Assembly: GCF_042646165.1 (NCBI RefSeq)
Contig: NZ_JBHRTC010000011.1
DNA: 64,000 nt
Source: Microbaculum marinum
Lineage (GTDB): Bacteria; Pseudomonadota; Alphaproteobacteria; Rhizobiales; Tepidamorphaceae
Strand: one strand, 5' to 3'
This document shows, piece by piece, positions 43,096 through 51,823 of the stretch. The notes below the pieces were generated by a model. That model saw nothing but the letters and a program-made list of their open reading frames with translations. It was not told the DNA's origin and ran no database searches. Position numbers and translations under genes: made by a program. Position 1 is the first letter of the stretch. Every line of letters begins with the position of its first letter.

Positions 43096-44415
43096 TCAGG
43101 GTCGCGGCACGAGGCAGACCAGGAGCGGCTCCCGGCGGCCGCGCACTTCCAACTGTTCGGCGTCCGCCTCGAACCTGTCGGCGACGCCGGCGTGCCGGGC
43201 GGTCTCGAAGGTGATCGCGGCCAGCGTGCTGCGTTCCTTGGCGAAGGCCTCGAGCCGCGCGGCGACGTTAACTGTGTCGCCGATGACCGTAAACTCGCGC
43301 CTGTCGCCCGATCCCACCACGCCGACGAAGACCGGCCCCAGCGCACCGCCGACCGCAATGTTGAACCTGGGGGCGGCGGGATTGGCCGCCTGCCAGTCGC
43401 GCATCGCGGCGGGCAGGCCGTCCAGCACCACGAACACCTGACGGGCCGCCGCGTCGGGGTCGCTCTCGTATCCGAAGATCGCCATGATGCCGTCGCCGAT
43501 GAACTTGTCGACGAAGCCGCCGCTTGCCAGCACCAGCGCGTTGACCCGATCGCGAAATTCGGCGAGCCATCCGGCGATCTCGGCGGGCACCACCTTTTCG
43601 CTCTCCCGGGTGAAGCCCTGCAGGTCGATGAACAGGATGGCGAGGGTCATCTGCTCGGCGAGCGGCTTGCCGGCTGCCGCGCTGACCCGGCGCGACACCG
43701 GTTCCGGCAGGAACAGCTTCAGTTCCGCTTCGCGCCGGGCCGTCTGCAGACCCCGGATCAGGATGTCGCGCTTGCTGCGCACCGACACCACGAGGACCGT
43801 CGCGGTAATGGCGATCATCAGGCCGCGGATGGCGTCCGCCGGCACCGAGTAGAGCGTTCCCATGTCGGCTGCCGGCAGGGCCGCATAGGTGAGCGTCCCG
43901 GCGAATGCGACGAGCGCGGCGAGCAGGATGATGTACAGCGCCGCCGCCAGTATGAGGGGTCCGGTGCGGAACCGGACCGACTGGATGGCGATGGCGATCG
44001 GTATGAGCCACGCCGGCGGCTGGGCGAAGACCAGCACACCCGGATGGCTGGAGAAATACATGCCCTCGTGCAGCGCTATCAGGATGAGCAGCGCGTCGCC
44101 GAGGACGAACAGGTATGCGACCTGCGGCCGGAAGGTCGATGCGCGGCTGGCCGCGAACGATATGACGGCGAGGGCGACGAAGCCGGCCATGATCGCAAGC
44201 GCCGTCAGGACGCGCGGCACGACCGTCTGTGCATTGGTGTCCGTGACGAAGGCCAGCGCGGCAATGAGGCCGGTCGCGATGATGAGCCCGGCGGCACCGC
44301 GCGCCGCCGACGCGATGCGCTCGGCGTCACGCTCCGCCTCTTCCACGCTCAGCGGAAAGAGGCTGGCATCGGCGTCGCCGGCGGCCGGGGTCTCGATGGC
44401 TGAGGGTCGAACCAC
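43096..44415 (-). CDS. Membrane adenylate/guanylate cyclase (class III)
   Basis: A roughly 439-residue protein with six or seven membrane helices in the N-terminal 210 residues and a class III cyclase catalytic domain. Metal Asp residues are in ILFIDLQGFT and GDGIMAIFG; the transition-state residues are in GDTVNVAARLEAF. It makes cAMP (or cGMP). The start is taken as GTG 44415 so that it does not run through the next gene, with ACGAGG upstream; other starts upstream would overlap the transglycosylase gene. It ends 49 bp from the PBP gene, convergent to it. Confidence 0.85.
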   Translation of the reverse strand: MVRPSAIETPAAGDADASLFPLSVEEAERDAERIASAARGAAGLIIATGLIAALAFVTDTNAQTVVPRVLTALAIMAGFVALAVISFAASRASTFRPQVAYLFVLGDALLILIALHEGMYFSSHPGVLVFAQPPAWLIPIAIAIQSVRFRTGPLILAAALYIILLAALVAFAGTLTYAALPAADMGTLYSVPADAIRGLMIAITATVLVVSVRSKRDILIRGLQTARREAELKLFLPEPVSRRVSAAAGKPLAEQMTLAILFIDLQGFTRESEKVVPAEIAGWLAEFRDRVNALVLASGGFVDKFIGDGIMAIFGYESDPDAAARQVFVVLDGLPAAMRDWQAANPAAPRFNIAVGGALGPVFVGVVGSGDRREFTVIGDTVNVAARLEAFAKERSTLAAITFETARHAGVADRFEADAEQLEVRGRREPLLVCLVPRP

Positions 44416-44515
44416 TCCCGCGTGCCTCGTCTCGGGTTGCCCGGAGGGCTTCCGAGAAGCATAACACGCCTTGCCGCCGCCGTATCGGCTGCCCCTTTGC
44501 TGCCCGCGGCCGAGC

Positions 44516-45808
44516 CTATCGCAGCGGCCGTTGCTGCGGCGTCGGCACGCTGCCGGTCGTCTCGCCGGCGCCGGTGCTGCCGGTCGTGATTGGCGCACCG
44601 GAAGGGCTGCCACCCAGCGCCCGGTAGATCTTTTGGCCGGCCCGTCCCGTCTCGGGCATCCCGAACCGCTTTTCGGCATCCGCGATCGCTGCCCGTGTTA
44701 CCGGCCCGATCTTCCCGTCGGCCTCGCCGATGTCGTAGCCGTTGGCCAGCAGCAGCTTCTGCAGGTGCAGCCGCTCCGCGCGCGACAGGCCGGGATCGTC
44801 GGTCGGCCACGGGGTGCGCAGCGGCGGATGGCCGGCCATGCGGTCGGCGAGATAGGAAATCGCCAGCGCGTAGGATTCGGCCCGATTGTAGGAATAGATC
44901 GCGTCGAAGTTCGGGAACACCAGGAAGCCCGGTCCGTTCGGCCCGGCCGGCAGCAGCAGTCCGGCCTGTGCGCCCCCCGACAGGGCGGTGCCGTCGGCGC
45001 GCACCACGCCGCGTTGCGCCCAACTCGAGAGCGACGCCCGGTTCGTGCGGCCCGTCGGACCGTTGTAGCCGGCGGGAGCGCGCACTTCGATCATCCAGGA
45101 CTGCCCCGGCTGCCACCCGCCGCGGCGCAGGTAGTTGGCCGTCGAGCCGAGCGCGTCTGCCACCGACTTGACCAGATCGCGGCGTCCGTCGCCGTCGAAA
45201 TCCACGGCGAGGCTCTGGTAGGTCGAGGGAATGAACTGGGTCTGACCGAAGGCGCCGGCCCAGGAGCCGTAGAGTTCGTTGAGCTGAAGATCTCCGGTCG
45301 TGACGAGCTTCAGTGCGGCGATCAGTTCGCCCCGCCAGAAATCCTCGCGCCTGCCCCCCTGACAGGTCAGGGTGGCCAGCGCGTGCGGCAGGAAGCTGTC
45401 GCCGGTTTCCCGGCCGAAATCGGTTTCCACGCCCCAGACGGCGGCGATGACATAGCGATTGACGCCAAACTTCTGCTCGGCGGCGCGAAGCACGCCGTCA
45501 TACTTGCGCATCATCGCCTGGCCGTCTCGCACCCGCTGTTCGTCGACGAGAAAGCCGAGATAGTCCCAGATCGGCGTCTTGAACTCGGGCTGCACCTGCG
45601 ACAGGCGCAGCACCTTCTCGTCGGGCTGCGTGAAGTTCAGCGCCTGGTTCGCAACGGCCTGGCTGACGCCGGCCCGCACCGCCGCGGCCTTCAGGTTGGC
45701 GACGCAGGACGCGAATCCCTGCGCGTTTACCGATCCGGCCCACAGCGCAGGTGCGGCGAGGACGAGAAGCGGCAGAAATGTCCGCGATTTCCAGGATGAC
45801 AATGACAT
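44516..45808 (-). CDS. Lytic murein transglycosylase (MltB family) with PGBD
   Basis: A 430-residue periplasmic enzyme with a signal peptide (LPLLVLAAPALWAGSVNA). The MltB-type catalytic domain includes the Glu in VIAAVWGVETDFGR (about residue 125) and AFGQTQFIPSTY, and a peptidoglycan-binding module is at residues 350-400 (LLLANGYDIGEADGKIGPVT). It cleaves glycan strands into 1,6-anhydro products. The C-terminal tail is threonine/glycine/serine-rich (GSTGAGETTGS). It lies 107 bp upstream of the cyclase gene. Confidence 0.92.
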   Translation of the reverse strand: MSLSSWKSRTFLPLLVLAAPALWAGSVNAQGFASCVANLKAAAVRAGVSQAVANQALNFTQPDEKVLRLSQVQPEFKTPIWDYLGFLVDEQRVRDGQAMMRKYDGVLRAAEQKFGVNRYVIAAVWGVETDFGRETGDSFLPHALATLTCQGGRREDFWRGELIAALKLVTTGDLQLNELYGSWAGAFGQTQFIPSTYQSLAVDFDGDGRRDLVKSVADALGSTANYLRRGGWQPGQSWMIEVRAPAGYNGPTGRTNRASLSSWAQRGVVRADGTALSGGAQAGLLLPAGPNGPGFLVFPNFDAIYSYNRAESYALAISYLADRMAGHPPLRTPWPTDDPGLSRAERLHLQKLLLANGYDIGEADGKIGPVTRAAIADAEKRFGMPETGRAGQKIYRALGGSPSGAPITTGSTGAGETTGSVPTPQQRPLR

Positions 45809-45898
45809 GGGGCGAATCCTCTTGGCGAATGTCGGTTTCCGGGGCGGCGGCAGTGCCGTGAACGGCTGTTCGCGCCCGCGATTCCCCGGCTCTGTCGG

Positions 45899-46954
45899 TC
45901 AGTCTGACCTGGCCGGGTTAGCAAACCGTTCACCAAGTTCCGCGCAGTGATCCTTGATCTCCGACTTCGGCGTGAAGATGACGAAGTCATAGGGCATGGC
46001 CGTGCCGCCCTCGGCATAGTCGGAAAAATCCGGCAGTGAATCGGTTACTTCTATCAGACCGACGGACATGACGGTTGCTTCGGGCGCGAGTTGCCGCAAC
46101 ACGTGCGGCACGGCCCAGTCGTTTCGCGCGTGACCCGCGCCGGCGACAAGCACGGCACCGTCCGCCGTCCCCGCCTCCAACATGGCGGCCGCCAGAGCGC
46201 CGTCGCGGGCACGCTGAACGGTCACCATCGGCGCCAGCGCCGCTTCCGGCAGCAGGTTGCAGTGGGCGGCTTTCAGTACTTCGAGAAGGCCCGCCTCCAG
46301 GTCGTCGTCCAGCGGCAGGTCGAGTCCGAGCGCGCGGACGCGGTCCGCGCTCAAGGCAGCCGCTCCCGACGATCCGATCTGCATCATCTGCTCACGGTCC
46401 AGATCCCCGGCCCTGAGGGACAATCCCGATGCGAGGGCGGATTCGGCGATCGGCTGGTAGATCGTCCAGGCTGGCCAGCCGCGATCCTCCCAGTCCAGCA
46501 TCGCGCCGAGATCGGACGCGTCGGCGGATTTAGCACGCGAGAAGGCGTCGAGCCTGTCCTGATAGGAGGCAGGCACCATTTCCAGAACCACGGCCGGCTT
46601 CCGCCCGCTGTCGGTCAGGTCGCGGATGATGTCCGCCTGAATGCGGTGGTGGTCGGGATTGGGGTGGGTCTCGCCGACCAGCACGTGGTCGGCGGCGCGG
46701 GCGGCCGTCAGGAGCGTGTCGAGATCGGAGCGTGTTCCGTCACCGCGCCAGACCGTGCCCGCGAGCGGATGAGTCCGGAAATGTTCGGAGATCCAGGCTC
46801 GAGCGTCGAGTGTCGCCGCACTGGCCGACGAGGGTGGCTGCAGAAGGCAGGCCGCGAGCGCGGCAAGCGCAAATGCCGCCGAACGTGCTGTTCGTCGGTC
46901 GAACCCATGGGCTCGAAGATGAAACGGTCCCGCCTTCTGTCCTCTGCCGGACAT
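45899..46954 (-). CDS. ChaN-like (haem-binding uptake) family protein
   Basis: A 351-residue secreted protein; the signal region ends near AASAA around residue 45 (RSAAFALAALAACLLQPPSS before it, with a possible lipid-attachment Cys). The ChaN family core is present: DHVLVGETHPNPDHHRIQAD near residue 90, LEMVPASYQDRL, GAMLDWEDRGWPAW, and VLVAGAGHARNDWAVPHVL near the end. ChaN proteins bind haem as dimers in iron-regulated systems. No iron-uptake genes are adjacent, so the role here is by homology. Confidence 0.88.
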   Translation of the reverse strand: MSGRGQKAGPFHLRAHGFDRRTARSAAFALAALAACLLQPPSSASAATLDARAWISEHFRTHPLAGTVWRGDGTRSDLDTLLTAARAADHVLVGETHPNPDHHRIQADIIRDLTDSGRKPAVVLEMVPASYQDRLDAFSRAKSADASDLGAMLDWEDRGWPAWTIYQPIAESALASGLSLRAGDLDREQMMQIGSSGAAALSADRVRALGLDLPLDDDLEAGLLEVLKAAHCNLLPEAALAPMVTVQRARDGALAAAMLEAGTADGAVLVAGAGHARNDWAVPHVLRQLAPEATVMSVGLIEVTDSLPDFSDYAEGGTAMPYDFVIFTPKSEIKDHCAELGERFANPARSD

Positions 46955-47000
46955 CGATCACTCCGGTGGGCTGGAACCGGATGTCACCACCAAGGCGGAA

Positions 47001-47030
47001 AAGTCCGCCCTACGGTATCGAGGCGGACTT
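47001..47030 (-). terminator. Hairpin after rpsU
   Basis: On the minus strand AAGTCCGCC (47030-47022), a 12-base loop, GGCGGACTT (47009-47001) then TTCC. It lies 14 bases beyond the rpsU stop. The stem is 9 bp perfect and the T-run short, so termination is plausible but modest. Confidence 0.6.
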
Positions 47031-47043
47031 CTGAAGCGATGCC

Positions 47044-47292
47044 TCAGCGGCGGGCGCCGGCGGCGGCGACGCGCTTCTTCGGCTTCGGCGCCAGGCCTTC
47101 GCGTTGGGCCAGCTTGCGGGCCGCCTTGCGGGCGCGGCGGATCGCCTCGCCTTTTTCGCGGGCGCGCTTTTCCGACGGCTTTTCGTACGAGCGCCGGCGC
47201 TTCATCTCGCGAAACAGGCCTTCGCGCTGGAGTTTCTTCTTGAGGGCCCTCAGGGCCTGATCGACATTGTTGTCGCGCACGAGAACTTGCAG
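47044..47292 (-). CDS. rpsU: 30S ribosomal protein S21
   Basis: An 82-residue ribosomal protein. The family block VLVRDNNVDQALRALKKKLQ then EGLFREMKRRRSYEKPSEKR is fully conserved. S21 normally starts MQVLVRDNN; here the codon in that place is CTG (47292-47290), with AGGAGA six bases upstream. The nearest GTG (47280) lies about 20 bases from that site and would cost four conserved residues. So CTG is the probable start, an unusual choice. The C-terminal tail is basic, as usual in alphaproteobacteria. It lies 83 bp from the ChaN-like gene and is followed by a hairpin. Confidence 0.88.
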   Translation of the reverse strand: MQVLVRDNNVDQALRALKKKLQREGLFREMKRRRSYEKPSEKRAREKGEAIRRARKAARKLAQREGLAPKPKKRVAAAGARR

Positions 47293-47429
47293 GGGACTTC
47301 TCCTCTCGACGTTGGTTCGAATACCTGCCTGTCGCGGAAAAGCACCTGTCCGCGAACCCCGATCCGAATGTCACGACGGCTTGGGCGGCGCCAAACGAGT
47401 GGCGCAGCAAGGCAGAGCGAAAACTCGAA

Positions 47430-47451
47430 TGGCCCTCATGTGGGCCATTTC
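47430..47451 (-). terminator. Possible terminator after the lectin-like gene
   Basis: AATGGCCC, loop TCATGT, GGGCCATT: an 8-bp perfect stem with CGAGTTTTCG following on the minus strand. It lies about 90 bases beyond the lectin-like gene stop and in front of rpsU on the same strand, so it may terminate the former or structure the rpsU leader. Confidence 0.4.
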
Positions 47452-47539
47452 GACACAAAAATCAATCTCCGCGGCTGCAGAGCCCGAAGAAATCGCGCCG
47501 CCGACCTCGGAAGCTGACCGCAATCTCGCGCGGATTCAC

Positions 47540-48163
47540 TCAGTTTGCTGCAAAGCAGTAGAACAATCCGTCTCCGCCGGTGCCCTGCAGCGCTTCCTGG
47601 CTGCATCCGCGCGTGGGATGCGAGGAATTCCACGACTTTGACGGGGCGTCGTCGCGCAGCCCCATGCGGTCGTGATGGCCGACGATCGCGCTGCCGTCGC
47701 TGCTGCTCGTCCAGTTCTCGCAGGTCTGTTCCGTCCTGGTGCCGTCGGCGCTGCTTCCGGTCAGGATGTCGTGCCTGTTCGGAGTATCACCGCGCCCGTT
47801 CACCGGCTCTCCCGTTTCCGTCAGCGCCGTCTGCTTGGTGATGTTGGGGTTGGCATGGAGACTGGCGCCGTCTTCTGCGATCAGGTCGCCCTTGGCGTTG
47901 TACCACGGACCGGATCCGATCCGGTCGCGCGCGTCCGTATCGCTCGTCGACAGGTAGGCCCGCCAGGTCTTTGCGCCCGCACCGGCCGCTTCCGCAAGTT
48001 GCAGGCAGTACGCATCCGCTCCTTCGAGCCCGCCAAGGTCGGCGCCGTTGCCCGGGCCGGTACTTGTAATGAAGAAGCTCATCGACGTGTCCTGGGCGGA
48101 TGCGCCGGTCGCCAACGCTGCGGCAAGAATCGTGCAGCCGAATATCGTCGCTACTCGTTTCAT
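47540..48163 (-). CDS. Secreted lectin-like/DUF1554-like protein
   Basis: A 207-residue protein with a signal peptide (MKRVATIFGCTILAAALATGASA). The mature part shows a C-type-lectin-like/DUF1554 pattern: MSFFITSTGPGNGADLGGLE, then CLQLAEAAG, TWRAYLSTSD and RIGSGPWYN, later CENWTSSSDGSAIVGHHDR and a terminal FYCFAAN. Cysteine spacing fits disulfides of that fold. Ligand unknown. The in-frame region upstream to 48286 is rejected as signal-free. It is divergent from the DUF1214 gene. Confidence 0.82.
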   Translation of the reverse strand: MKRVATIFGCTILAAALATGASAQDTSMSFFITSTGPGNGADLGGLEGADAYCLQLAEAAGAGAKTWRAYLSTSDTDARDRIGSGPWYNAKGDLIAEDGASLHANPNITKQTALTETGEPVNGRGDTPNRHDILTGSSADGTRTEQTCENWTSSSDGSAIVGHHDRMGLRDDAPSKSWNSSHPTRGCSQEALQGTGGDGLFYCFAAN

Positions 48164-48393
48164 GTTCGAAGGCCTCCCTGCTGGACCGTCCATCGTCCGG
48201 TCCGTTGTCGGAACCGGAACACTAGGGCGGCGGGCAAATGCCGACCAATCACGGCTGCGTGGGGTGGGAGAGACCTGAGCTCCCAACTTGGATCTGTGCT
48301 GCGGATCGCCAATTGGCGGATACTCGCATTCCCGGCTATAAGCTCGCAGTAGAGTAGGTCCATCATGTTCCCGCCGATCGCTGGCGATTTTCC

Positions 48394-48972
48394 ATGCCGC
48401 CCATCCAGACCGTTGCCGTAATCCTGATTTCAGCCATTCTCGGCGTTGGATCGGCGTGGCTGGCGGTCGTCAACGGGGTCGGTTTCGAATCGATCCGTGC
48501 GGGGGCATGGACCGCCTGGCCGACGGCCGCTGCCGACGGCTCGGACCCCTATGTTCGCGCGCGCTTCGCCCGCAGCGGCGAACTACCGATTTCGGCTGCG
48601 GAGGGCACCACCTTCGAGGCCAGGACGGATTCGCTGGGCGCCGAGCTGGTTGGAAACTGCGACTATCTGGTGCGCGGCCGCACGCCGGCGGCCCAGTGGT
48701 GGACGATGACGCTGTATCGTGACGAGGATCTGTCGCTGATCTCCAATCCGAGCCGGCGCAACGGCTTCAACTCCACTGGGATCCTGCGCAAGCCCGACGG
48801 CAGCTTCGAGATCGTGATCAGCCCGAGGGCCCGGCCGGGCAACTGGCTGCCGAGCGACGAGCACGCAGGCAAATTGCGGCTGGTTTTCCGGCTCTACGAT
48901 ACGCCGATTGCGACCGGCGGCAGTGTCGCGGATATCGAGATGCCGGTGATCGAGCGTGGGCGCTGCAGATGA
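48394..48972 (+). CDS. DUF1214 domain protein
   Basis: A 192-residue protein with an N-terminal membrane helix (about residues 5-28) and a DUF1214 domain: PYVRARFARSGELPISAAEG, then QWWTMTLYRDEDLSLI and NWLPSDEHAGKLRLVFRLYD near the C terminus. DUF1214 and DUF1254 are usually two parts of one protein; here they are two genes that overlap by 4 bp. Function unknown; probably a membrane-anchored periplasmic pair. Confidence 0.88.
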   Translation: MPPIQTVAVILISAILGVGSAWLAVVNGVGFESIRAGAWTAWPTAAADGSDPYVRARFARSGELPISAAEGTTFEARTDSLGAELVGNCDYLVRGRTPAAQWWTMTLYRDEDLSLISNPSRRNGFNSTGILRKPDGSFEIVISPRARPGNWLPSDEHAGKLRLVFRLYDTPIATGGSVADIEMPVIERGRCR

Positions 48973-49679
48973 GGGACGCGCTGAGGATGCCGTTTCGGGG
49001 CCTGCGCCGGTCCGAGCCGAGCCTGACCGGGGAGTTGCGCACGCGCCGGCGCCGCCTGTTCGGCGATATCGGTTTCGCCAGACTGGTGCTGCTTGCGGTT
49101 CTCGTCGTCGTCCTGTCGGCGATCGTGCACATTGCGACCATCCTGGCGATTCCGCATTTCGCCACCCGCGACGCGTGGTCGCGAATTACCGAACTCGCCC
49201 AGCCGGTCGGCGTCACCCTGCTGCCGCGCGCGGTGCCCGGCGATGAGGTGTTGCCGGGACTCGATCCGGCGGTGGTCTACGGCGTGTGCACCTATGACCT
49301 GTCGGAAGCGCCGTTCGCGATCGTGGCGGCGATGCCCGGCGACTACTGGTCGATCGCGTTTCACACACGGGGAGGCGCCATTTTTTACGCGGTGAACGAC
49401 GAGGCGGCCACGTCGGACCGGTTCGACATCGAGATCCGCAATGCCCGGCAGATGCGTCAGTTCCGTCTCGAGTATCCCGATCCGGACGAGGAGATACTGA
49501 CCATCGAGGCGCCGTCGGATGTCGGCTTCGCACTGATGCGCGGCCTGGTCTCGGCTCCCAGCGAGCGGCCCCGCGTGGAGGCCGCCATGGCGGCCACCGT
49601 GTGCGAGAATTTCACTCCTCCGCCGCCTGTTCCCGAGGCCGTCGGACCGCCGCTGCCACGCCCTTCGCCGTTACGCTGA
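48969..49679 (+). CDS. DUF1254 domain protein
   Basis: A 236-residue protein with a membrane helix (about residues 35-58) and a DUF1254 domain: FATRDAWSRITELAQPVGVT, then VLPGLDPAVVYGVCTYDLSE and PGDYWSIAFHTRGGAIFYAV. It overlaps the DUF1214 gene by 4 bp (ATGA). The first 30 residues are basic and cytosolic. In single-chain relatives the domain order is DUF1254 then DUF1214; the reversed gene order here is notable. Confidence 0.85.
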   Translation: MRDALRMPFRGLRRSEPSLTGELRTRRRRLFGDIGFARLVLLAVLVVVLSAIVHIATILAIPHFATRDAWSRITELAQPVGVTLLPRAVPGDEVLPGLDPAVVYGVCTYDLSEAPFAIVAAMPGDYWSIAFHTRGGAIFYAVNDEAATSDRFDIEIRNARQMRQFRLEYPDPDEEILTIEAPSDVGFALMRGLVSAPSERPRVEAAMAATVCENFTPPPPVPEAVGPPLPRPSPLR

Positions 49680-49835
49680 AGCGCCGGAAATGACCTTTCG
49701 GCAGGTCCCCGCGAGCTCTGCCAGGCGCGCATTGCTGCGTTGCACAACGGCGACTGGTGCATGGCGCGTCAATCGCTAAATACCTCCTGCGAATTGAATA
49801 TTAGAGATGCTGCATTGCAGCAGCAGGAGATACAC

Positions 49836-50237
49836 ATGCAGACTTACGAACCCCGCAATCACGACGTATTCGGGGAAGCCCGCCGCCTCGAGATGGACGC
49901 ACGGATGCGCCGCGCCGAGGCGATCGTCGACTCGGTCATCGAACTCGGACGGCTCGTCGGCCGTGCGGTTTCACCGGCCACGCGCGTCGTCAGGCGCGTC
50001 TCCGATGCGCTGGCGCGTCGCCGCGAAACCGACCGGATCTACTCCGAGCTTGCGCGGATGAGCGACCGGGACCTCGCCGATATCGGCGTTTCCCGCAGCG
50101 ACATCTATGCCGTTGCCGCTGGCACCTATTCCCGTGCCGACGAAACCGCCGGTGAGGTGGTCGTCCTGCAGGCGAAGGCGCCTGCCAGGGACACCGACGC
50201 GACCCGGGTTGCCGCCGAATACGACCGCGCCGCCTGA
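49836..50237 (+). CDS. DUF1127 protein
   Basis: A 133-residue protein with the DUF1127 helix RRRETDRIYSELARMSDRDL then ADIGVSRSDI at residues 65-95. DUF1127 proteins are small, arginine-rich and linked to RNA and phosphate/stress control. Here the motif is embedded in a longer chain than usual (50-90). ATG 49836 has GCAGGAGA upstream; the frame is open from 49740. The strong terminator at 50267 follows. Confidence 0.82.
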   Translation: MQTYEPRNHDVFGEARRLEMDARMRRAEAIVDSVIELGRLVGRAVSPATRVVRRVSDALARRRETDRIYSELARMSDRDLADIGVSRSDIYAVAAGTYSRADETAGEVVVLQAKAPARDTDATRVAAEYDRAA

Positions 50238-50266
50238 CACCGGTTGCGCCCAGAACCAAGCTGTCC

Positions 50267-50299
50267 GTTCGGCCCGCCTCGCGCGGGCCGAACTGTTTT
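50267..50299 (+). terminator. Intrinsic terminator after DUF1127 gene
   Basis: GTTCGGCCCGC, loop CTCGC, GCGGGCCGAAC, then TGTTTTC. An 11-bp perfect stem and a short T-rich tract, 29 bases after the DUF1127 stop. Confidence 0.8.
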
Positions 50300-50478
50300 C
50301 GGGGGCGGCGGTCAGTCGCCCGTGACGGACCCCCGGCGATCACGTCTCCGCCGGGGCGAGACGTCCCTGCTTCCGTTTCGTCACTTTCACGCCCCATTTG
50401 ACCTCATGATCACGAATCGAGGGGACGCAGACTCGTTCTGCGCGGGGCCGAACCGTGTCGAACGAGGGGAGTGTCTCT

Positions 50479-51474
50479 GTGGACATCACGACAAGATTCG
50501 CGCTTGCCTGCCTGGCTGTCGGTTGCGGCGTGGGCGTTGCCGCCACCGAAAGCCTGGCCCACGGCTCGATGGAGAAACCCATCAGCCGCATCTACCGCTG
50601 CTTCCTGGAGGGGCCGGAAGCGCCGAAGACCGACGCCTGCCAGGCGCTGGTCGATGCGGGCGGCACCCAGCCGCTCTACGACTGGATGGAAGTCAATCAG
50701 TTCGAGGCCAACGGGGCCCACAAATCCATCGTTCCCGACGGCACCCTGTGCGCCGGCGGCCGGGAGAAATATGTCGGGCTCGACCTGCCCAGGAAGGACT
50801 GGCGCAAGAGCACCATCACCCCGAATTCGAAGGGCAAGTACACGTTCGTGTTCCACGCCTCGACGCCGCACGCCACGAGGTACTTCAAGTTCTACATCAC
50901 CAGGGACAGCTGGAAGCGGGGCGACCGGCTGTCATGGTCGAACATCCGCAGGGTCGCGACCAAGCGGAACCAGACGGCGAAAAACAACCGCTACACCATG
51001 CGCTTCAAGCTGCCGAGCGGGACGCAGGGGCGGCATGTCGTCTATGCGATCTGGCAGCGCTCGGATAGCCGGGAGGCCTTCTATTCGTGCTCCGACGTGA
51101 AGGTCGTGCCGGCGTCATCGGGGGCGTCGCCCGTCGCGGCGGCCAGCTGGTCCGAGGAAGGCGACGTGATCGCGCACAACGCGCTGGAAACCGGGTCGAC
51201 GGTCAGTTTCCGCGTCTTCGACAAGAGCGGCGGCGACGTCGAGACCCATACCATCACGGTCGACCGCAGGTCCGGCGCAGCCGACAGCTGGCCCTCGGCG
51301 CTGGCGCGGAAGGTCAATGCCCGCTCGGAGGTCTTCCGGATCGGCAGCCTCGACGACGAGGCCGGCGAGCTGGCGATCGAACCGGTCGGCGAAGCCGCCG
51401 GCAACGCGGTCTATCGCAGCGCCGCCTATCCCGGATATTCCTACCACATCGATATCGACACGCCCGCCCGCTGA
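50479..51474 (+). CDS. Lytic polysaccharide monooxygenase (AA10, chitin-binding type)
   Basis: A 331-residue secreted copper enzyme that oxidatively cleaves crystalline chitin or cellulose. After a signal peptide the mature protein would begin at His28 (HGSMEKPISRIYRC), the first arm of the histidine brace; the second His is H131 in STPHATRYFKFYIT, and the axial Phe is in SDSREAFYSCSDV. Residues 1-200 form the AA10 domain; from about 215 (SWSEEGDVIAHNALETGSTV) comes a GbpA domain-2-like module. GTG 50479 is chosen with GAGGGGA eight bases upstream; GTG 50455 is an alternative. Neighbours are unrelated. Confidence 0.9.
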   Translation: MDITTRFALACLAVGCGVGVAATESLAHGSMEKPISRIYRCFLEGPEAPKTDACQALVDAGGTQPLYDWMEVNQFEANGAHKSIVPDGTLCAGGREKYVGLDLPRKDWRKSTITPNSKGKYTFVFHASTPHATRYFKFYITRDSWKRGDRLSWSNIRRVATKRNQTAKNNRYTMRFKLPSGTQGRHVVYAIWQRSDSREAFYSCSDVKVVPASSGASPVAAASWSEEGDVIAHNALETGSTVSFRVFDKSGGDVETHTITVDRRSGAADSWPSALARKVNARSEVFRIGSLDDEAGELAIEPVGEAAGNAVYRSAAYPGYSYHIDIDTPAR

Positions 51475-51688
51475 GGGACGACCGTATGACAGACCCGCGG
51501 CATCGCCATGCCGCCGGTCTGCCGTCGGTGTGTCTTCGCTGTGCCGACGTCGTGCCATCGCACTGCCGACGCCGTGCCGGTAATCGCCGGTTAACCCAAT
51601 CGGGCGATCCTGCCCCGAGAGGATCGTCCGACCGGCTCCCGCGGCGGGTCCCGGGGGGACGGACGAGCGCCGTTGCTGGGGTGGTGTC

Positions 51689-51799
51689 GTGGGTGTCGTG
51701 TTCCTGTGCGTATTCGGGCTCGTCGCCCTGGCGATCTTCTTCGGCGGATTCCTCCTGACCGTGTCCGGCGACCCTTCCGAGGACGTGGCGCGCCGCTGA
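51689..51799 (+). CDS. Possible 36-residue single-helix membrane protein
   Basis: GTG 51689 opens a frame MGVVFLCVFGLVALAIFFGG then FLLTVSGDPSEDVARR, one membrane helix and a short polar tail. Too small to be certain, but the hydrophobic pattern and stop position are consistent. The rest of the 51475-51823 interval holds no other supported gene. No strong ribosome site is seen. Confidence 0.35.
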   Translation: MGVVFLCVFGLVALAIFFGGFLLTVSGDPSEDVARR

Positions 51800-51823
51800 G
51801 GTCCGACCGGCGGCGATCCGGTT

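Noticed and set aside
43096..44679. Longer start for the adenylate cyclase
   Set aside because: A start above 44415 would run 160 bp into the transglycosylase gene, and the extra residues are low-complexity shadow sequence.
47310..47330. GGTTCGAATACC resembling a tRNA T-loop
   Set aside because: No acceptor stem, anticodon arm or D-arm can be built around it; no tRNA gene was found in the window.
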